Assembly: GCA_002492465.1 (NCBI GenBank)
Contig: DKYT01000003.1
Coordinates: forward strand, 1 to 53,161
Source of the DNA: Lachnospiraceae bacterium UBA7093
Lineage (GTDB): Bacteria > Bacillota > Clostridia > Lachnospirales > Lachnospiraceae
Direction: 5' to 3'
Length of the DNA stretch: 53,161 nucleotides
The notes below the pieces were generated by a model. The model was not told the origin of the DNA. It worked only from the letters and a program-made list of their open reading frames with translations, and searched no databases. A program made the translations under genes and the position numbers. Of this stretch, positions 16,691 to 25,900 are shown one piece after another. Every line of letters starts with the position of its first letter. Positions within the stretch are counted from its first letter, which is position 1.

Positions 16691-16916
16691 AGTTGCGTTC
16701 AAAAGTCCCGCCTGCCTATGGCGGCTGGGGAACAAAAAAGAATTTGTGCTCGCTCCATTGCACCGGACATTCCGATGAGTCTCGTAAAGCAAAAATGGCA
16801 GAAGCAAAGGCTTCTGTCATTTTTAGAGTCTCATCTCCATGGTGCAAAAGTCGTTTGCACAAGCTTCTTTTTTGTTCCCCAGCCGCCATAGGCAGGCGGG
16901 ACTTTTGAACGCAACT
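16691..16916. repeat. 226-bp fold-back element with perfect 52-bp inverted arms
   Basis: Bases 16691-16742 are the exact reverse complement of 16865-16916. The interior is also largely self-complementary: GATGAG/CTCATC, TTGTGC/GCACAA and a central hairpin at 16791-16824. Such elements are usually MITE-like non-autonomous transposons or long attenuator hairpins. I see no clear target-site duplication. Open frames across it are by-products of the symmetry. The whole 16671-17004 gap is explained by this element plus the next promoter region. Confidence 0.85.
16791..16824. terminator. Bidirectional terminator at the centre of the fold-back element
   Basis: AAAAA, a 10-bp stem (TGGCAGAAGC with GCTTCTGTCA, one G-U), a four-base loop and TTTTT. 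Read in either direction it has the form of an intrinsic terminator, and it would end the deo operon transcript. Confidence 0.6.
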
Positions 16917-17004
16917 ACTACAAAAAATAAAAACTATCTTTTTTTATTCCTGGAACGTTATGATAAATAGAAAGTACTTTTAGAACGGCGGAAAGGAGGA
17001 AAGT

Positions 17005-17532
17005 ATGGGCGTAAATGTTGACCTGGATTTTTTCACAGTACAGAAAATGCGTATGGGAGATGAAAGGGCGTTTGAAGAGTTTGTCAGGAAATATTATCCC
17101 GGGATTTTGAAATATTGCCAAATCCATGTAAAGGATTATGGTTATGCGGAAGATATGACCCAGGAGACATTTATGCGGTTCTTTCAGACCTTAAAGGGGT
17201 ACCGGCATTACGGAAAGCTGGCAAATTATCTGTATGTGATCGCAGGAAACCTATGCCGGGATTACCACAGGAAAAGGAAAGAAATACCATATCAGGAACT
17301 GCCGGAGACGCCTGCTTTCATACCGGAAGATACGGAAGAGAGGATTGTGCTGGGGACTGCCTTTGATCGTCTGCCTGAAGAGTTAAGGGAAACGGCTGTG
17401 CTGTTTTTTGGGCAGGAGTGCAAACAGAAGGATATTGCCAGGATTCTGGAAATCAGCCTTTCTCTTGTGAAATATCGTATCAAAAGAGCAAGGGAATTGC
17501 TGACAGCTTATTTAGAAAAGGAGGGCTTATGA
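17005..17532 (+). CDS. ECF-type RNA polymerase sigma factor
   Basis: A 175-aa sigma-70 family protein with region 2 (MRMGDERAFEEFVRKYYPGI, then DYGYAEDMTQETFMRFF) and region 4 (LPEELRETAVLFFGQECKQKDIARILEISLSLVKYRIKRAR written here only in outline: the helix-turn-helix is around residues 128-168). It lacks regions 1 and 3, as ECF factors do. It heads a four-gene operon and its stop overlaps the next start by four bases. It probably controls its own operon and an envelope-stress or peptide response. A GGAAC at 16952 could be an autoregulated -35. Confidence 0.9.
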   Translation: MGVNVDLDFFTVQKMRMGDERAFEEFVRKYYPGILKYCQIHVKDYGYAEDMTQETFMRFFQTLKGYRHYGKLANYLYVIAGNLCRDYHRKRKEIPYQELPETPAFIPEDTEERIVLGTAFDRLPEELRETAVLFFGQECKQKDIARILEISLSLVKYRIKRARELLTAYLEKEGL

Positions 17533-18296
17533 GATTAACCGACAAACAGATCAGAAAACGGCTGAACAGAGAGGAAGAGCCGTACCACATTGAAAGCGGG
17601 CTGTGGGAGACTGTCCGCCGGTCAAAATCAGCTTTTTATGAAAGCCAGACAAAAGAGCTTCTTTCCGGCGCGGAATTTGTATATCAGCAAAGCAGGTATA
17701 TCCATAAATTCTGGTGGGTATTGCAGGGAGGAGTGCTGATTGCGTTGTGGCTGCTGCTGGAGCTGGCGGAGAGCGGCGAATATCAACGGAAATGTATGGG
17801 GATCGGCGCGCCTCTTTTCGCCCTGTTGCTGTTGCCTGAGCTGTGGAAAAACCGAAATGCAAATGCTCTGGAGATAGAAGGTACCTCTTACTATTCCCTG
17901 CGGCAGATTTATGCGGCGAGAATGGTTTTGTTTGCCTTTGTGGATTTCATTCTGCTTGGCAGCTTTTGCGGGGTGGAGATTTTGACCGGAAAACTGGCGG
18001 TTGAGGAACTGATGATCCAATTTTTCCTGCCCTGTGTTGTAACCTGCTGTATCTGCTTTCATACCCTATACAGCTTTCGTGACAGCTCCCAGGTATTTGC
18101 GATGTTATTGTGCATTTTGTGGTGCATGCTGTGGACCAGGTTTGTTCTTCAGGAAAAAGTATACAGGGCTGTTTCCATGCCAATCTGGATCATTGTAACC
18201 GTAGCTGCGGTTTTGTATTTGGGATACTGCATTGAAAGAGGACAGAGAAACTGTATGAAAATGTGGGAAGAGAAGGTGATGGTTAAAAATGAATGA
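17529..18296 (+). CDS. Membrane protein, putative anti-sigma factor/partner of the ECF operon
   Basis: A 255-aa protein starting at ATG 17529, which overlaps the sigma stop (ATGA); an in-frame opening runs further upstream but has no start signal. The first ~65 residues are charged and cytoplasmic (MRLTDKQIRKRLNREEEP), followed by about six hydrophobic segments from FWWVLQGGVLIALWLL to PIWIIVTVAAVLYLGYC. The order sigma factor, membrane protein, ABC ATPase, permease is common in Lachnospiraceae. The soluble head would suit sigma binding, but no zinc-type anti-sigma motif is present, so the anti-sigma role is inference. Confidence 0.6.
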   Translation: MRLTDKQIRKRLNREEEPYHIESGLWETVRRSKSAFYESQTKELLSGAEFVYQQSRYIHKFWWVLQGGVLIALWLLLELAESGEYQRKCMGIGAPLFALLLLPELWKNRNANALEIEGTSYYSLRQIYAARMVLFAFVDFILLGSFCGVEILTGKLAVEELMIQFFLPCVVTCCICFHTLYSFRDSSQVFAMLLCILWCMLWTRFVLQEKVYRAVSMPIWIIVTVAAVLYLGYCIERGQRNCMKMWEEKVMVKNE

Positions 18297-19179
18297 ACTA
18301 AATCTTACAGGGCTTACGAAAAAATTTAAGGGGATAACGGCGGTGAGGGATGTGTCCTATACAATGACAACGGGCGTTTACGGGCTTTTGGGCGTGAACG
18401 GCGCAGGAAAGACCACCCTTATGCGTATGCTGTGCACTCTTTTGCAGCCCACAGAGGGAACCATTCTATGGGATGGAGAGGATATTTTTCAAATGAAAGA
18501 AAGGTATAGAAGGCTGCTGGGATATCTGCCCCAGGAGTTTGGCTATTATCCGGAATTTACGGTTTATGATTATCTGATGTATATTGCCTCCATCAAAGGA
18601 CTGGGAGCCGGGGCGGCGAAGCATCGAATCAAAATACTGTTGGAGCAGGTAGGAATGGAAAAGGCGGAAAAGAAAAAAATGAAGACGCTTTCGGGAGGAA
18701 TGAAACGCCGGGTGGGAATTGCCCAGGCGATGCTGGGAGATCCCAGAATCTTGATTTTGGATGAGCCTACGGCGGGGCTGGATCCCAATGAGAGGATACG
18801 CTTCCGCAATCTCATCAGCGAGCTTTCACAGGAGCGTCTGGTGCTTCTTTCCACCCATATCGTATCGGATGTGGAGTATATTGCAAATGAGATTCTGCTG
18901 ATGAAGGAGGGAAGCGTTCAGGTTTCGGGAACTTTGGAGCAATTACTTTCCGGGATGCCGGAGCAGGTGTGGAGCGTTCACACCACCAAAAAGGAGGCGG
19001 AGGCATACAGAAGGAAATACAAGGTATCCAATGTGAAGACGCTGCCGGAAGGGATTCATCTGAGAGTGCTTGCCGCAGAGCGCCCCTGCGAAAATGCAGT
19101 TCTGGAAAGCCCGGCGCTGGAAGACCTATTTTTGACTCATTTTGGAGAAAGTGTGGGTGAAAATCATGATTCGCTATGA
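18289..19179 (+). CDS. ABC transporter ATP-binding protein (ABC-2 type)
   Basis: A 296-aa single ATPase domain with a C-terminal tail. GLLGVNGAGKTTLMRML (Walker A), LPQEFGYYPEFTVYDYL (Q-loop), LSGGMKRRVGIAQAM (signature) and ILILDEPTAGLDPNER (Walker B) are all intact, and LLSTHIVSDVEYIANE holds the switch histidine. It belongs to the exporter group that pairs with ABC-2 permeases such as the next gene, which it overlaps by 14 bases. Substrate is unknown; bacitracin-like peptides or lipids are typical for sigma-linked examples. Confidence 0.9.
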   Translation: MNELNLTGLTKKFKGITAVRDVSYTMTTGVYGLLGVNGAGKTTLMRMLCTLLQPTEGTILWDGEDIFQMKERYRRLLGYLPQEFGYYPEFTVYDYLMYIASIKGLGAGAAKHRIKILLEQVGMEKAEKKKMKTLSGGMKRRVGIAQAMLGDPRILILDEPTAGLDPNERIRFRNLISELSQERLVLLSTHIVSDVEYIANEILLMKEGSVQVSGTLEQLLSGMPEQVWSVHTTKKEAEAYRRKYKVSNVKTLPEGIHLRVLAAERPCENAVLESPALEDLFLTHFGESVGENHDSL

Positions 19180-20401
19180 ATTGAAAAAGATATTTTGCCG
19201 GAGAAGCGGAAGGGCCGCACTGCTTTTGCTGGCGTTTTTAGTTGGCGTCACCTGTTTTTTTGCTGTGGATGTTTCCTGGATTAACGAAAGAGGGGAGGAG
19301 GAAAAAGGTCCTGCTGCGGTTGCCGCTTTGAAAAAGGCGCAGAGGGAATGGGCAGGTGATCTGGATGAAGAAAAGATCCGCAGGGTGATCGCTGAAAACA
19401 GAAGAATTGAGGAAACGCCGGAGGGACAGTCTGAAACGGTAACGGAAAGCAACATCGCTTATGGATGGAAGCAGGGATTTATAGAGATTCGCAATCTGCT
19501 CAATTGTTCCTATGCGGATAAGTTCCGGGAATACGATTATTACCGTGCGGATTCCTTAAAGGAAGAGGAGGCGTATTCTTTTTATCAAAACAGAATCAGG
19601 TTGTTGAAGGAGTGGCTTGCGGGGGATGCTAGGGATCTGTTTTCAGAGAATGAAAAGGAATATCTGATCCGTCAATATGAAAACCTTTCAGTTCCTTTTT
19701 CTTATGATTATGCAATGGGATGGATCCAGTCCATTGAGTATGCGCCTACGGTGATTATGATCACTATGCTGATTTTAGGTTATCTGGCAGCGGGAATTTT
19801 TTCCAATGAATTTACCCAGAAGGCGGATGCAGTGTTTTTTTCATCCACTTATGGAAGAAGCAAGGCCGTAGGGGCTAAAATCAAAGGAGGGCTTCTGACG
19901 GTAACGGTTATTTATTTTGCAGTCTTTTTATTATATACGGGAATCAATCTGTGTTATCTTGGGGCGGAGGGATGGAACATGGAGGTGCAGGCATCCTGGA
20001 CTTCCTGGAAATGTTTCTATTCTATTACAATGCTGCAGGAGTATCTGCTGATTGCTCTGGGGGGATATATCGGCTGCCTGTTTATTTCCGCCTTAACCAT
20101 GCTGGTATCCGCAAAATCAAGATCGGCTGTTATAGCGGTTATGGTGCCTGTTGCGTTGATTTTCATTCCTTCTATTGCGGGTAATTTCATGGGAAACGTG
20201 AACAGCGCCCTTGCCAATAAGGTGCTGGGGCTGCTGCCGGACCAGCTGCTGCAGACAGGGGTCGCCCTTAAGCTCTTTAACCTGTATTCCTTTGGCGGGA
20301 GAATCTTTGGGGCTGTACCGGTTATGATGGTTTTATATCTGCTTTTAACGGCGGCAATTTTGCCTGTGCTTTACCTGGAATATAAAAATTCTAAATATTG
20401 A
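19166..20401 (+). CDS. ABC-2 type transporter permease
   Basis: A 411-aa membrane protein from ATG 19166 (an upstream TTG at 19142 is in frame but has no site). One hydrophobic segment at residues ~16-35 is followed by a ~150-residue extracellular, charged region, then five membrane spans (from TVIMITMLILGYLAAGIFS to VMMVLYLLLTAAILPVLYL). This matches ABC-2 permeases with a large external loop. It is the last gene of the ECF operon. The large loop suggests contact with an outside ligand. Confidence 0.8.
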   Translation: MIRYELKKIFCRRSGRAALLLLAFLVGVTCFFAVDVSWINERGEEEKGPAAVAALKKAQREWAGDLDEEKIRRVIAENRRIEETPEGQSETVTESNIAYGWKQGFIEIRNLLNCSYADKFREYDYYRADSLKEEEAYSFYQNRIRLLKEWLAGDARDLFSENEKEYLIRQYENLSVPFSYDYAMGWIQSIEYAPTVIMITMLILGYLAAGIFSNEFTQKADAVFFSSTYGRSKAVGAKIKGGLLTVTVIYFAVFLLYTGINLCYLGAEGWNMEVQASWTSWKCFYSITMLQEYLLIALGGYIGCLFISALTMLVSAKSRSAVIAVMVPVALIFIPSIAGNFMGNVNSALANKVLGLLPDQLLQTGVALKLFNLYSFGGRIFGAVPVMMVLYLLLTAAILPVLYLEYKNSKY

Positions 20402-20417
20402 CATAAGCATATACGGC

Positions 20418-20446
20418 TTGTTAGAATGGTATCATAAGTGTATTAT
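20418..20446 (+). promoter_or_regulatory. Sigma-A type promoter of the hybrid kinase gene
   Basis: TTGTTA (20418-20423) and TATTAT (20441-20446), 17 bases apart, 29 bases before the start codon. Confidence 0.65.
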
Positions 20447-20474
20447 CATTTACTGAGAACAGGAGAAAACCGAT

Positions 20475-23234
20475 ATGTATCATTGCCATGTCCACTTCTA
20501 TCTGACAGGTCCAAAATGCAGGGTCTTTGAAATAATCAAGGAAATGTCCCCGATGGAGCATTTTGCCCATGAATTTGTTGAAAGTGATAAACCGGAGAGC
20601 GCGCTGGCAGCGGGAGCAGATGTAATTTTTGTGCATGGAATGGAAAACCATTTGCAGGAAACTCTGAAGAACCTGAAAAAGGACATGCAGTGTGAGACAG
20701 AATTGATGGTTCTTGCCAACGGGAACGATGTTTTTGCGTTGGAGGAAGAACTGTCTCTGATACAGGATATATGGGTGATGCCCATGTCGGAGGAAGAAAT
20801 CAAATTTCGGTTCCGAAACTGGCAGAAAAAATACAAAGAGCGTATGGATGCGTGGCAGACAAATCAGTATTTTGAAGCTACCATCAATCACATTCCTAAT
20901 TTAATCTGGTATAAGGATAAGGATGGCGTCCATGAAAAGGTAAACGACAGCTTCTGTAAAACGGTGGGTAAGACCAAGAAGCAGGTGGAAGGGCGTAAAC
21001 ATGCGTACATATGGGATGTGGAGCGGGATGATCCGGCATGCATAGAATCGGAGCAGGAGGTTATGCGGAAGCGGGAGACCTGCATATCGGAGGAAGTGAT
21101 TCAGACAGGGGACGGAATGCGCACCCTTACCACTTACAAATCTCCCTTGTACGATGTGGACGGAAGCGTAATGGGAACGGTAGGAGTGGCAATTGACGTA
21201 ACTCAGGAACGTGCCTATGAACAGGAGATTATAGCGCAGAAGCACACCCTCGAGGCAGTTTTTACGGCTATGGACTGTGGTGTGATCTGTAATTCCGTGG
21301 ATGGTTCACGAATTCTCAGCGTCAACCATGCTGCCCTTAAAATTTTGGGTTATGAGTCCGAGGAGGAACTGCTTACAGACGGATTTGATATGTTTGCCGC
21401 TTCTGTGGTAGAAGAAGATCAGGCAAAAATGCGGGAATGCGTTGAAAGCCTCAAAAAGGTAGGCGACAGCGTTAACGTGGAGTATCAGGTGAAGCATAAA
21501 GACGGTGAAGTGCTTCATGTGATGGGAAATGTGAAGCTGCTGGAGGAAAACGGTGAGTTGTTCTATCAGCGTTTCCTTTTGGACTGTACGGAACAAAAGA
21601 TGCAGGAAAAGAAGAAAGAAAGATCCCAAAGGGAATTGCTCCAGGCATTGAGCATAGATTATAGTCTTGTGTGCTTTTTTGACCTCAATACAGGAATTGG
21701 AATGCTGCTTCAAAATGACAATTATCCAAAGAATGTATCGGATTCCGTTTTTAAGAAAGAAATCCATCTCAGAGAAAGCATGGATGTGTATATTCAGGAT
21801 GTGGTATATGAGGAGGATCGTGAGATCATGCGTCAGGCATCCTCCGCAGAGTGGCTGAAAAAAGAACTGACGGCCAAGAAGACCTGTTATGTGAATTACC
21901 GCACATGCAGGGATGGTAAGATCAAGTATTTTCAGATGAAAGCGGTGCGCGTAGGCGCCTGGGAAGGAAATTACGGCATTGTGCTGGGATTCCATTGCGT
22001 GGATGAGGAAATGCGCAATGAAATGGAGAAGCAGAGGCTTTTGGAGGATGCGCTTTTGCAGGCAAACAGGGCAAGTAAGGCGAAAAGCGTTTTCCTTTCC
22101 AACATGTCCCATGATATCCGGACGCCTCTAAATGCCATTGTGGGATTTACCACATTGGCGGTAAATCATATTGACAGGAAAGAGAAGGTTCAGGAATATC
22201 TGGATAAGATCAGGACTTCAGGGAATTATCTGGTCAGCCTGATCGATGATGTGCTGGATATGAGCCGGATTGAAAGTGGTAAAATGCATCTGGAAGAAAA
22301 GCCCTGCAGGCTGCCTGAGGTTTTGCAGGGGTTGAACCATATTTTCCAGGCGGATGCAGGTGCTAAGAGCATCAGTCTGGAGATTGAAAGCGTGAATGTG
22401 CGTCACGAGGAAGTTTACTGTGATGCGCTGCGTTTAAACCAGGTGTTGGTTAACATTGTAGGAAATGCCATAAAGTATACGGAAGAGGGAGGCACTGTCA
22501 AGGTGCGTCTTCAGGAAAAACCGGGAGCGCTGAAAGGGTGTGCGGCGTATCTCTTTTCCGTGAAGGACAACGGCATTGGTATGAGCCAGGATTTTGTGAC
22601 CCACATTTTTGATCCTTTTGAAAGGGAAGAAAATTCCACCATCAGCAGGATTCAGGGAACTGGTTTGGGAATGGCGATTACAAAAAATATTGTGGATATG
22701 ATGCAAGGCAACATTGAAGTAAAAAGTAAGCAGGGAGAGGGCACAGAATTTCTTGTTTCCTTTACATTCCGTTTACAGGCGGATGGGGGGATCCCTGGAG
22801 AAATATCAGAAAAAACCTTGAAAGACGAGGAAAATGAAACGGAAGTGTCAGCGCTTACAGGCCGCATTCTGCTGGTGGAAGATGTGGAACTGAATCAGGA
22901 GATTGCGGTTGCGATTTTAGGGGATGCAGGCTTTACGGTAGAGGTTGCGGAGAACGGAAAGGAAGCAGTAGAAATGGTGCGGCAATCCCAGCCGGGGTAT
23001 TACCAGTTGGTGCTGATGGATGTGCAGATGCCGGTGATGAATGGCTATGAGGCGACGAAGGCGATCCGTATGCTGGAAAATAAGGAGCTTGCCGCAATAC
23101 CCATTGTGGCAATGTCGGCAAACGCCTTTGAGGAGGATAAGCAGGAAGCGCTGAAATACGGCATGAATGACCATATTGCAAAGCCAATTGATGTGAATAA
23201 TCTATTTGACACCTTGCGCAGGATATTGGCTTAG
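20475..23234 (+). CDS. PAS-containing hybrid sensor histidine kinase/response regulator
   Basis: A 919-aa soluble-looking protein with no membrane segment. Residues 1-120 resemble a degenerate receiver. Two or three PAS-type sensor domains follow (one from IPNLIWYKDKDGVHEKVN, one from VFTAMDCGVICNSVDG). Then come a HisKA domain with phospho-accepting His546 (LSNMSHDIRTPLNAI), an ATPase domain with NIVGNAIKYTEEGG, DNGIGMS and GTGLGMAIT, and a C-terminal receiver with phospho-acceptor Asp849 (LVLMDVQMPVMNGYEA). No DNA-binding or enzymatic output is fused, so a further partner is needed. The signal is unknown; cytosolic PAS domains usually read redox, ligand or energy state. Confidence 0.9.
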   Translation: MYHCHVHFYLTGPKCRVFEIIKEMSPMEHFAHEFVESDKPESALAAGADVIFVHGMENHLQETLKNLKKDMQCETELMVLANGNDVFALEEELSLIQDIWVMPMSEEEIKFRFRNWQKKYKERMDAWQTNQYFEATINHIPNLIWYKDKDGVHEKVNDSFCKTVGKTKKQVEGRKHAYIWDVERDDPACIESEQEVMRKRETCISEEVIQTGDGMRTLTTYKSPLYDVDGSVMGTVGVAIDVTQERAYEQEIIAQKHTLEAVFTAMDCGVICNSVDGSRILSVNHAALKILGYESEEELLTDGFDMFAASVVEEDQAKMRECVESLKKVGDSVNVEYQVKHKDGEVLHVMGNVKLLEENGELFYQRFLLDCTEQKMQEKKKERSQRELLQALSIDYSLVCFFDLNTGIGMLLQNDNYPKNVSDSVFKKEIHLRESMDVYIQDVVYEEDREIMRQASSAEWLKKELTAKKTCYVNYRTCRDGKIKYFQMKAVRVGAWEGNYGIVLGFHCVDEEMRNEMEKQRLLEDALLQANRASKAKSVFLSNMSHDIRTPLNAIVGFTTLAVNHIDRKEKVQEYLDKIRTSGNYLVSLIDDVLDMSRIESGKMHLEEKPCRLPEVLQGLNHIFQADAGAKSISLEIESVNVRHEEVYCDALRLNQVLVNIVGNAIKYTEEGGTVKVRLQEKPGALKGCAAYLFSVKDNGIGMSQDFVTHIFDPFEREENSTISRIQGTGLGMAITKNIVDMMQGNIEVKSKQGEGTEFLVSFTFRLQADGGIPGEISEKTLKDEENETEVSALTGRILLVEDVELNQEIAVAILGDAGFTVEVAENGKEAVEMVRQSQPGYYQLVLMDVQMPVMNGYEATKAIRMLENKELAAIPIVAMSANAFEEDKQEALKYGMNDHIAKPIDVNNLFDTLRRILA

Positions 23235-23246
23235 AGAAGACAGGCA

Positions 23247-24608
23247 GTGGAAGATATGACGTTACCGGAACAGTTTTTAAACAGAATGGAGCAATTGCTT
23301 GGGGAAGAGTACGAGGACTTCCTGGAAAGCTATAACAGACCGAAAGCGCCTTCTCTGCGGGTGAATTTTCTGAAGGGAGGAGAAGAGGAGCTTTTTCAGA
23401 AGGCGGGATTTTTGACAGACCGGGTGCCTTGGACAAAGGGAGGCTATTACTACCGGGAAGAGGCAAGACCCGGCAGGCATCCCTACCATGAGGCGGGGGT
23501 ATATTACATTCAGGAAGCAAGCGCTATGGCGCCGGCGGCATATTTAAAGGCGCAGCCGGGAGAGCGGATTCTGGATCTGTGCGCGGCGCCGGGAGGAAAA
23601 AGCACACAGATCGGGGCGGATATGCAGGGACAGGGGCTTTTGATCTGCAATGAGATTCATCCCCGAAGGGCAAAGATTCTTTCGGAGAATATAGAGAGAA
23701 TGGGAATACGAAACGGGCTTGTGTTGAATTGTGAACCGGCTGTTCTTGCCCGGCATTTCCCGGAGTACTTTGACAAGATTCTGGTGGACGCTCCCTGTTC
23801 CGGGGAAGGCATGTTCCGCAGGAAGGAAGAAGCCGTAGAGGAGTGGAGCGAGGAAAATATAAGGCTATGCGCGGCAAGGCAGAAGGATATTCTGACAGCG
23901 GCGGCGGAGATGCTGCGTCCCGGCGGCAGAATGGTGTATTCCACCTGCACCTTTGCCCCGGAAGAGGACGAGGAGGTCATTGGAGGCTTTTTAAGGGAGC
24001 ATCCGGCATTTACGTTGGAAGAAACCGAAAAGTATCCGGGGATGATGCCGGGGATGGCGGTTTCGGGGGAAAAAGAACTTGAGAAGACCATAAGGCTTTG
24101 GCCTCATAAGCTAAAAGGAGAAGGACATTTTGTGGCTTGCCTGAAAAAGGAAAGCGCTGCGGAAGGCGGCACGGCATGCCTGTGGGGAGAAGAAAAGGGG
24201 CTTCCGGCAAGGGAATTAAAGGAGTGGGAAGATTTTTACAGGCAATATGTGAAGATTCCCCTGACAGGTATTTATCTGCGGTTTGGCGATCAGCTTTATC
24301 TGGCGCCGGAGGGGATGCCTTCTTTGAAGGGGCTTAAGGCGCTCAGACCGGGGCTTCACCTGGGCACCTTTAAGAAAGGGCGGTTTGAGCCTTCCCACGC
24401 CCTGGCGCTTTTTTTAAGACCGGGGGAGGCGCTTTATGAGCTTCCGCTGTCTCTGGAGGAGGCGTATGCCTTCCTGGCAGGGCGGACCCTTCCGGCAAAG
24501 GGTGAGAAGGGCTGGTATCTGTTAACGGTAGACGGATACAGCCTTGGCTGGGGAAAGCTTTCAGGGGGGATTATGAAAAATCATTATCCAAGAGGACTAA
24601 GGAAGTAA
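23247..24608 (+). CDS. RsmF-type 16S rRNA cytosine-C5 methyltransferase
   Basis: A 453-aa NOL1/NOP2/sun family enzyme using S-adenosylmethionine to methylate rRNA cytosine. Seen are the SAM site (RILDLCAAPGGKSTQ), the first catalytic cysteine region DAPCSGEGMFRR and the second in VYSTCTFAPEEDEEV. The N-terminal segment and the C-terminal ~130 residues, with a PUA-like RNA-binding pattern (YLRFGDQLYLAP then LHLGTFKKGRFEPSHALA), fit the RsmF/YebU form. GTG 23247 is given as start; ATG 23256, three codons on, is as likely. Housekeeping gene. Confidence 0.9.
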   Translation: MEDMTLPEQFLNRMEQLLGEEYEDFLESYNRPKAPSLRVNFLKGGEEELFQKAGFLTDRVPWTKGGYYYREEARPGRHPYHEAGVYYIQEASAMAPAAYLKAQPGERILDLCAAPGGKSTQIGADMQGQGLLICNEIHPRRAKILSENIERMGIRNGLVLNCEPAVLARHFPEYFDKILVDAPCSGEGMFRRKEEAVEEWSEENIRLCAARQKDILTAAAEMLRPGGRMVYSTCTFAPEEDEEVIGGFLREHPAFTLEETEKYPGMMPGMAVSGEKELEKTIRLWPHKLKGEGHFVACLKKESAAEGGTACLWGEEKGLPARELKEWEDFYRQYVKIPLTGIYLRFGDQLYLAPEGMPSLKGLKALRPGLHLGTFKKGRFEPSHALALFLRPGEALYELPLSLEEAYAFLAGRTLPAKGEKGWYLLTVDGYSLGWGKLSGGIMKNHYPRGLRK

Positions 24609-24626
24609 GGCAGAAACGAGGCATAT

Positions 24627-25673
24627 ATGAAAAGAAAGAAATACGGACTGGCGGTCAGCGTGCTTCTTATGGCGCTGCTGGCAGGATGCGGCGGAAAAAA
24701 TAAAAACGAAAATGTAAAGGCTGGCATGGATGCCATTGCCGCATTGGATTACGACGGCGCGCTTGTAAGTTTTGAGGCGGCAAGGGAAGCGGGCGAAGAG
24801 GAGAGGCTCATTTACAGAGGAGAGGGACTTGCTTATATGGGTAAGACCATGTATGAGGAAGCGGCGGAAACCTTTGAGCAGGCGCTTTCCATGAGCAACG
24901 GAAGAGTAAGCGGCATCGATTATGATATCAACTATTATCTTGCCACGGCTTATTTTAAGGAGGGAGAGCTGGGAAAAGCGGTCGATGTTTACAGCGCTAT
25001 TATAGGGATTAAGGAAGATGAGAAGGACGCCTACTATTTGAGAGGGGTCATTTATGCCAAGCAGGGGAAGCTTGAAGAGGCAAAGGCGGATTTTGACCGT
25101 GCCATTGCGCTGGGACGGGAGGATTATGACAGGCTGATCGAAATATATGGCATTCTCGAAGCCGAAGGGTATAAAGAGGTGGGACAGGAATACCTTCAGG
25201 CGGCAATGGATGCGGGAACGAAGGGTATGACCAATTATGAAAAAGGGCGTATCTGTTATTATCTGGGAGATTACGAAAATGCAAGAACCTATCTGGAAAA
25301 GGCGCGGGATGAAAGCGGATATGAGGCAGTGCTTTTTTTAGGCAAAACCTATGAAACCCTGGGGGACAACAATTATGCCATAAGCGTGTACAATACCTTT
25401 CTGGAAAGCAACGGTCCCAATCCACAGGTGCTCAACCAGCTGGGACTGTGTAAAATGCAAACAGGTGATTATGAAGGGGCGCTTGGTAATTTCCAGGCGG
25501 CAATGAATATAGAAGACAATGGAATGATGCAGGTCCTTAAAATGAATGAGATCATTGCCTATGAGCGGATCGGAGAGTACAAGAATGCGGCTGTGCTGCT
25601 GAATAACTACCTGAAGACCTATCCTGATGACGAGGAGGCACAACGGGAATATATTTTCCTTCAGAGCAGATAA
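24627..25673 (+). CDS. TPR-repeat lipoprotein
   Basis: A 348-aa lipoprotein: signal peptide with lipobox LAGC and lipidated Cys21, then about eight tetratricopeptide-like helix pairs (for example YDGALVSFEAAREAG, YEEAAETFEQALSM, LEEAKADFDRAIALG, YEGALGNFQAAMNI). TPR arrays bind proteins, so it likely scaffolds a complex on the outer face of the membrane. It follows the rRNA methyltransferase by 18 bases. The partner is unknown. Confidence 0.85.
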   Translation: MKRKKYGLAVSVLLMALLAGCGGKNKNENVKAGMDAIAALDYDGALVSFEAAREAGEEERLIYRGEGLAYMGKTMYEEAAETFEQALSMSNGRVSGIDYDINYYLATAYFKEGELGKAVDVYSAIIGIKEDEKDAYYLRGVIYAKQGKLEEAKADFDRAIALGREDYDRLIEIYGILEAEGYKEVGQEYLQAAMDAGTKGMTNYEKGRICYYLGDYENARTYLEKARDESGYEAVLFLGKTYETLGDNNYAISVYNTFLESNGPNPQVLNQLGLCKMQTGDYEGALGNFQAAMNIEDNGMMQVLKMNEIIAYERIGEYKNAAVLLNNYLKTYPDDEEAQREYIFLQSR

Positions 25674-25711
25674 AATATGCGTCAGGCAGTACCTTCTGAT
25701 ATGAAATAATG

Positions 25712-25759
25712 ACACAATATATTATGTTAACGGCATTTCGCTAACACAATATATTGTGT
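25712..25759. promoter_or_regulatory. Tandem NrdR boxes
   Basis: Two 16-base sites, 25712-25727 (ACACAATATATTATGT) and 25744-25759 (ACACAATATATTGTGT, a perfect palindrome), start 32 bases apart, about three helical turns. They match the NrdR consensus of ribonucleotide reductase genes and lie just upstream of the nrdD promoter. Confidence 0.92.
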
Positions 25760-25766
25760 TTTTTGT

Positions 25767-25795
25767 TTGACTTTTATTATGGGGGATGATACACT
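25767..25795 (+). promoter_or_regulatory. Promoter of nrdD
   Basis: TTGACT (25767-25772) and TACACT (25790-25795) with a 17-base spacer, eight bases after the second NrdR box. This leaves a ~100-base leader before the start codon. Confidence 0.7.
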
Positions 25796-25900
25796 TTTAA
25801 TAAGCGGTGTTTTTGGGAAATTATGTTAACCGAACCGCTGCATACAGTCCATAGAAGGGGACGAGTGTATGGGAGTATAAGAATTGGAGGGCGTATTTGG

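Noticed and set aside
16693..16908. Open frames inside the fold-back element on both strands
   Set aside because: They follow from the inverted-repeat symmetry and have no start signal or family match.
21306..22112. 268-codon minus-strand frame opposite the hybrid kinase
   Set aside because: Lies wholly inside a gene with strong domain evidence; no ribosome site and no motif.
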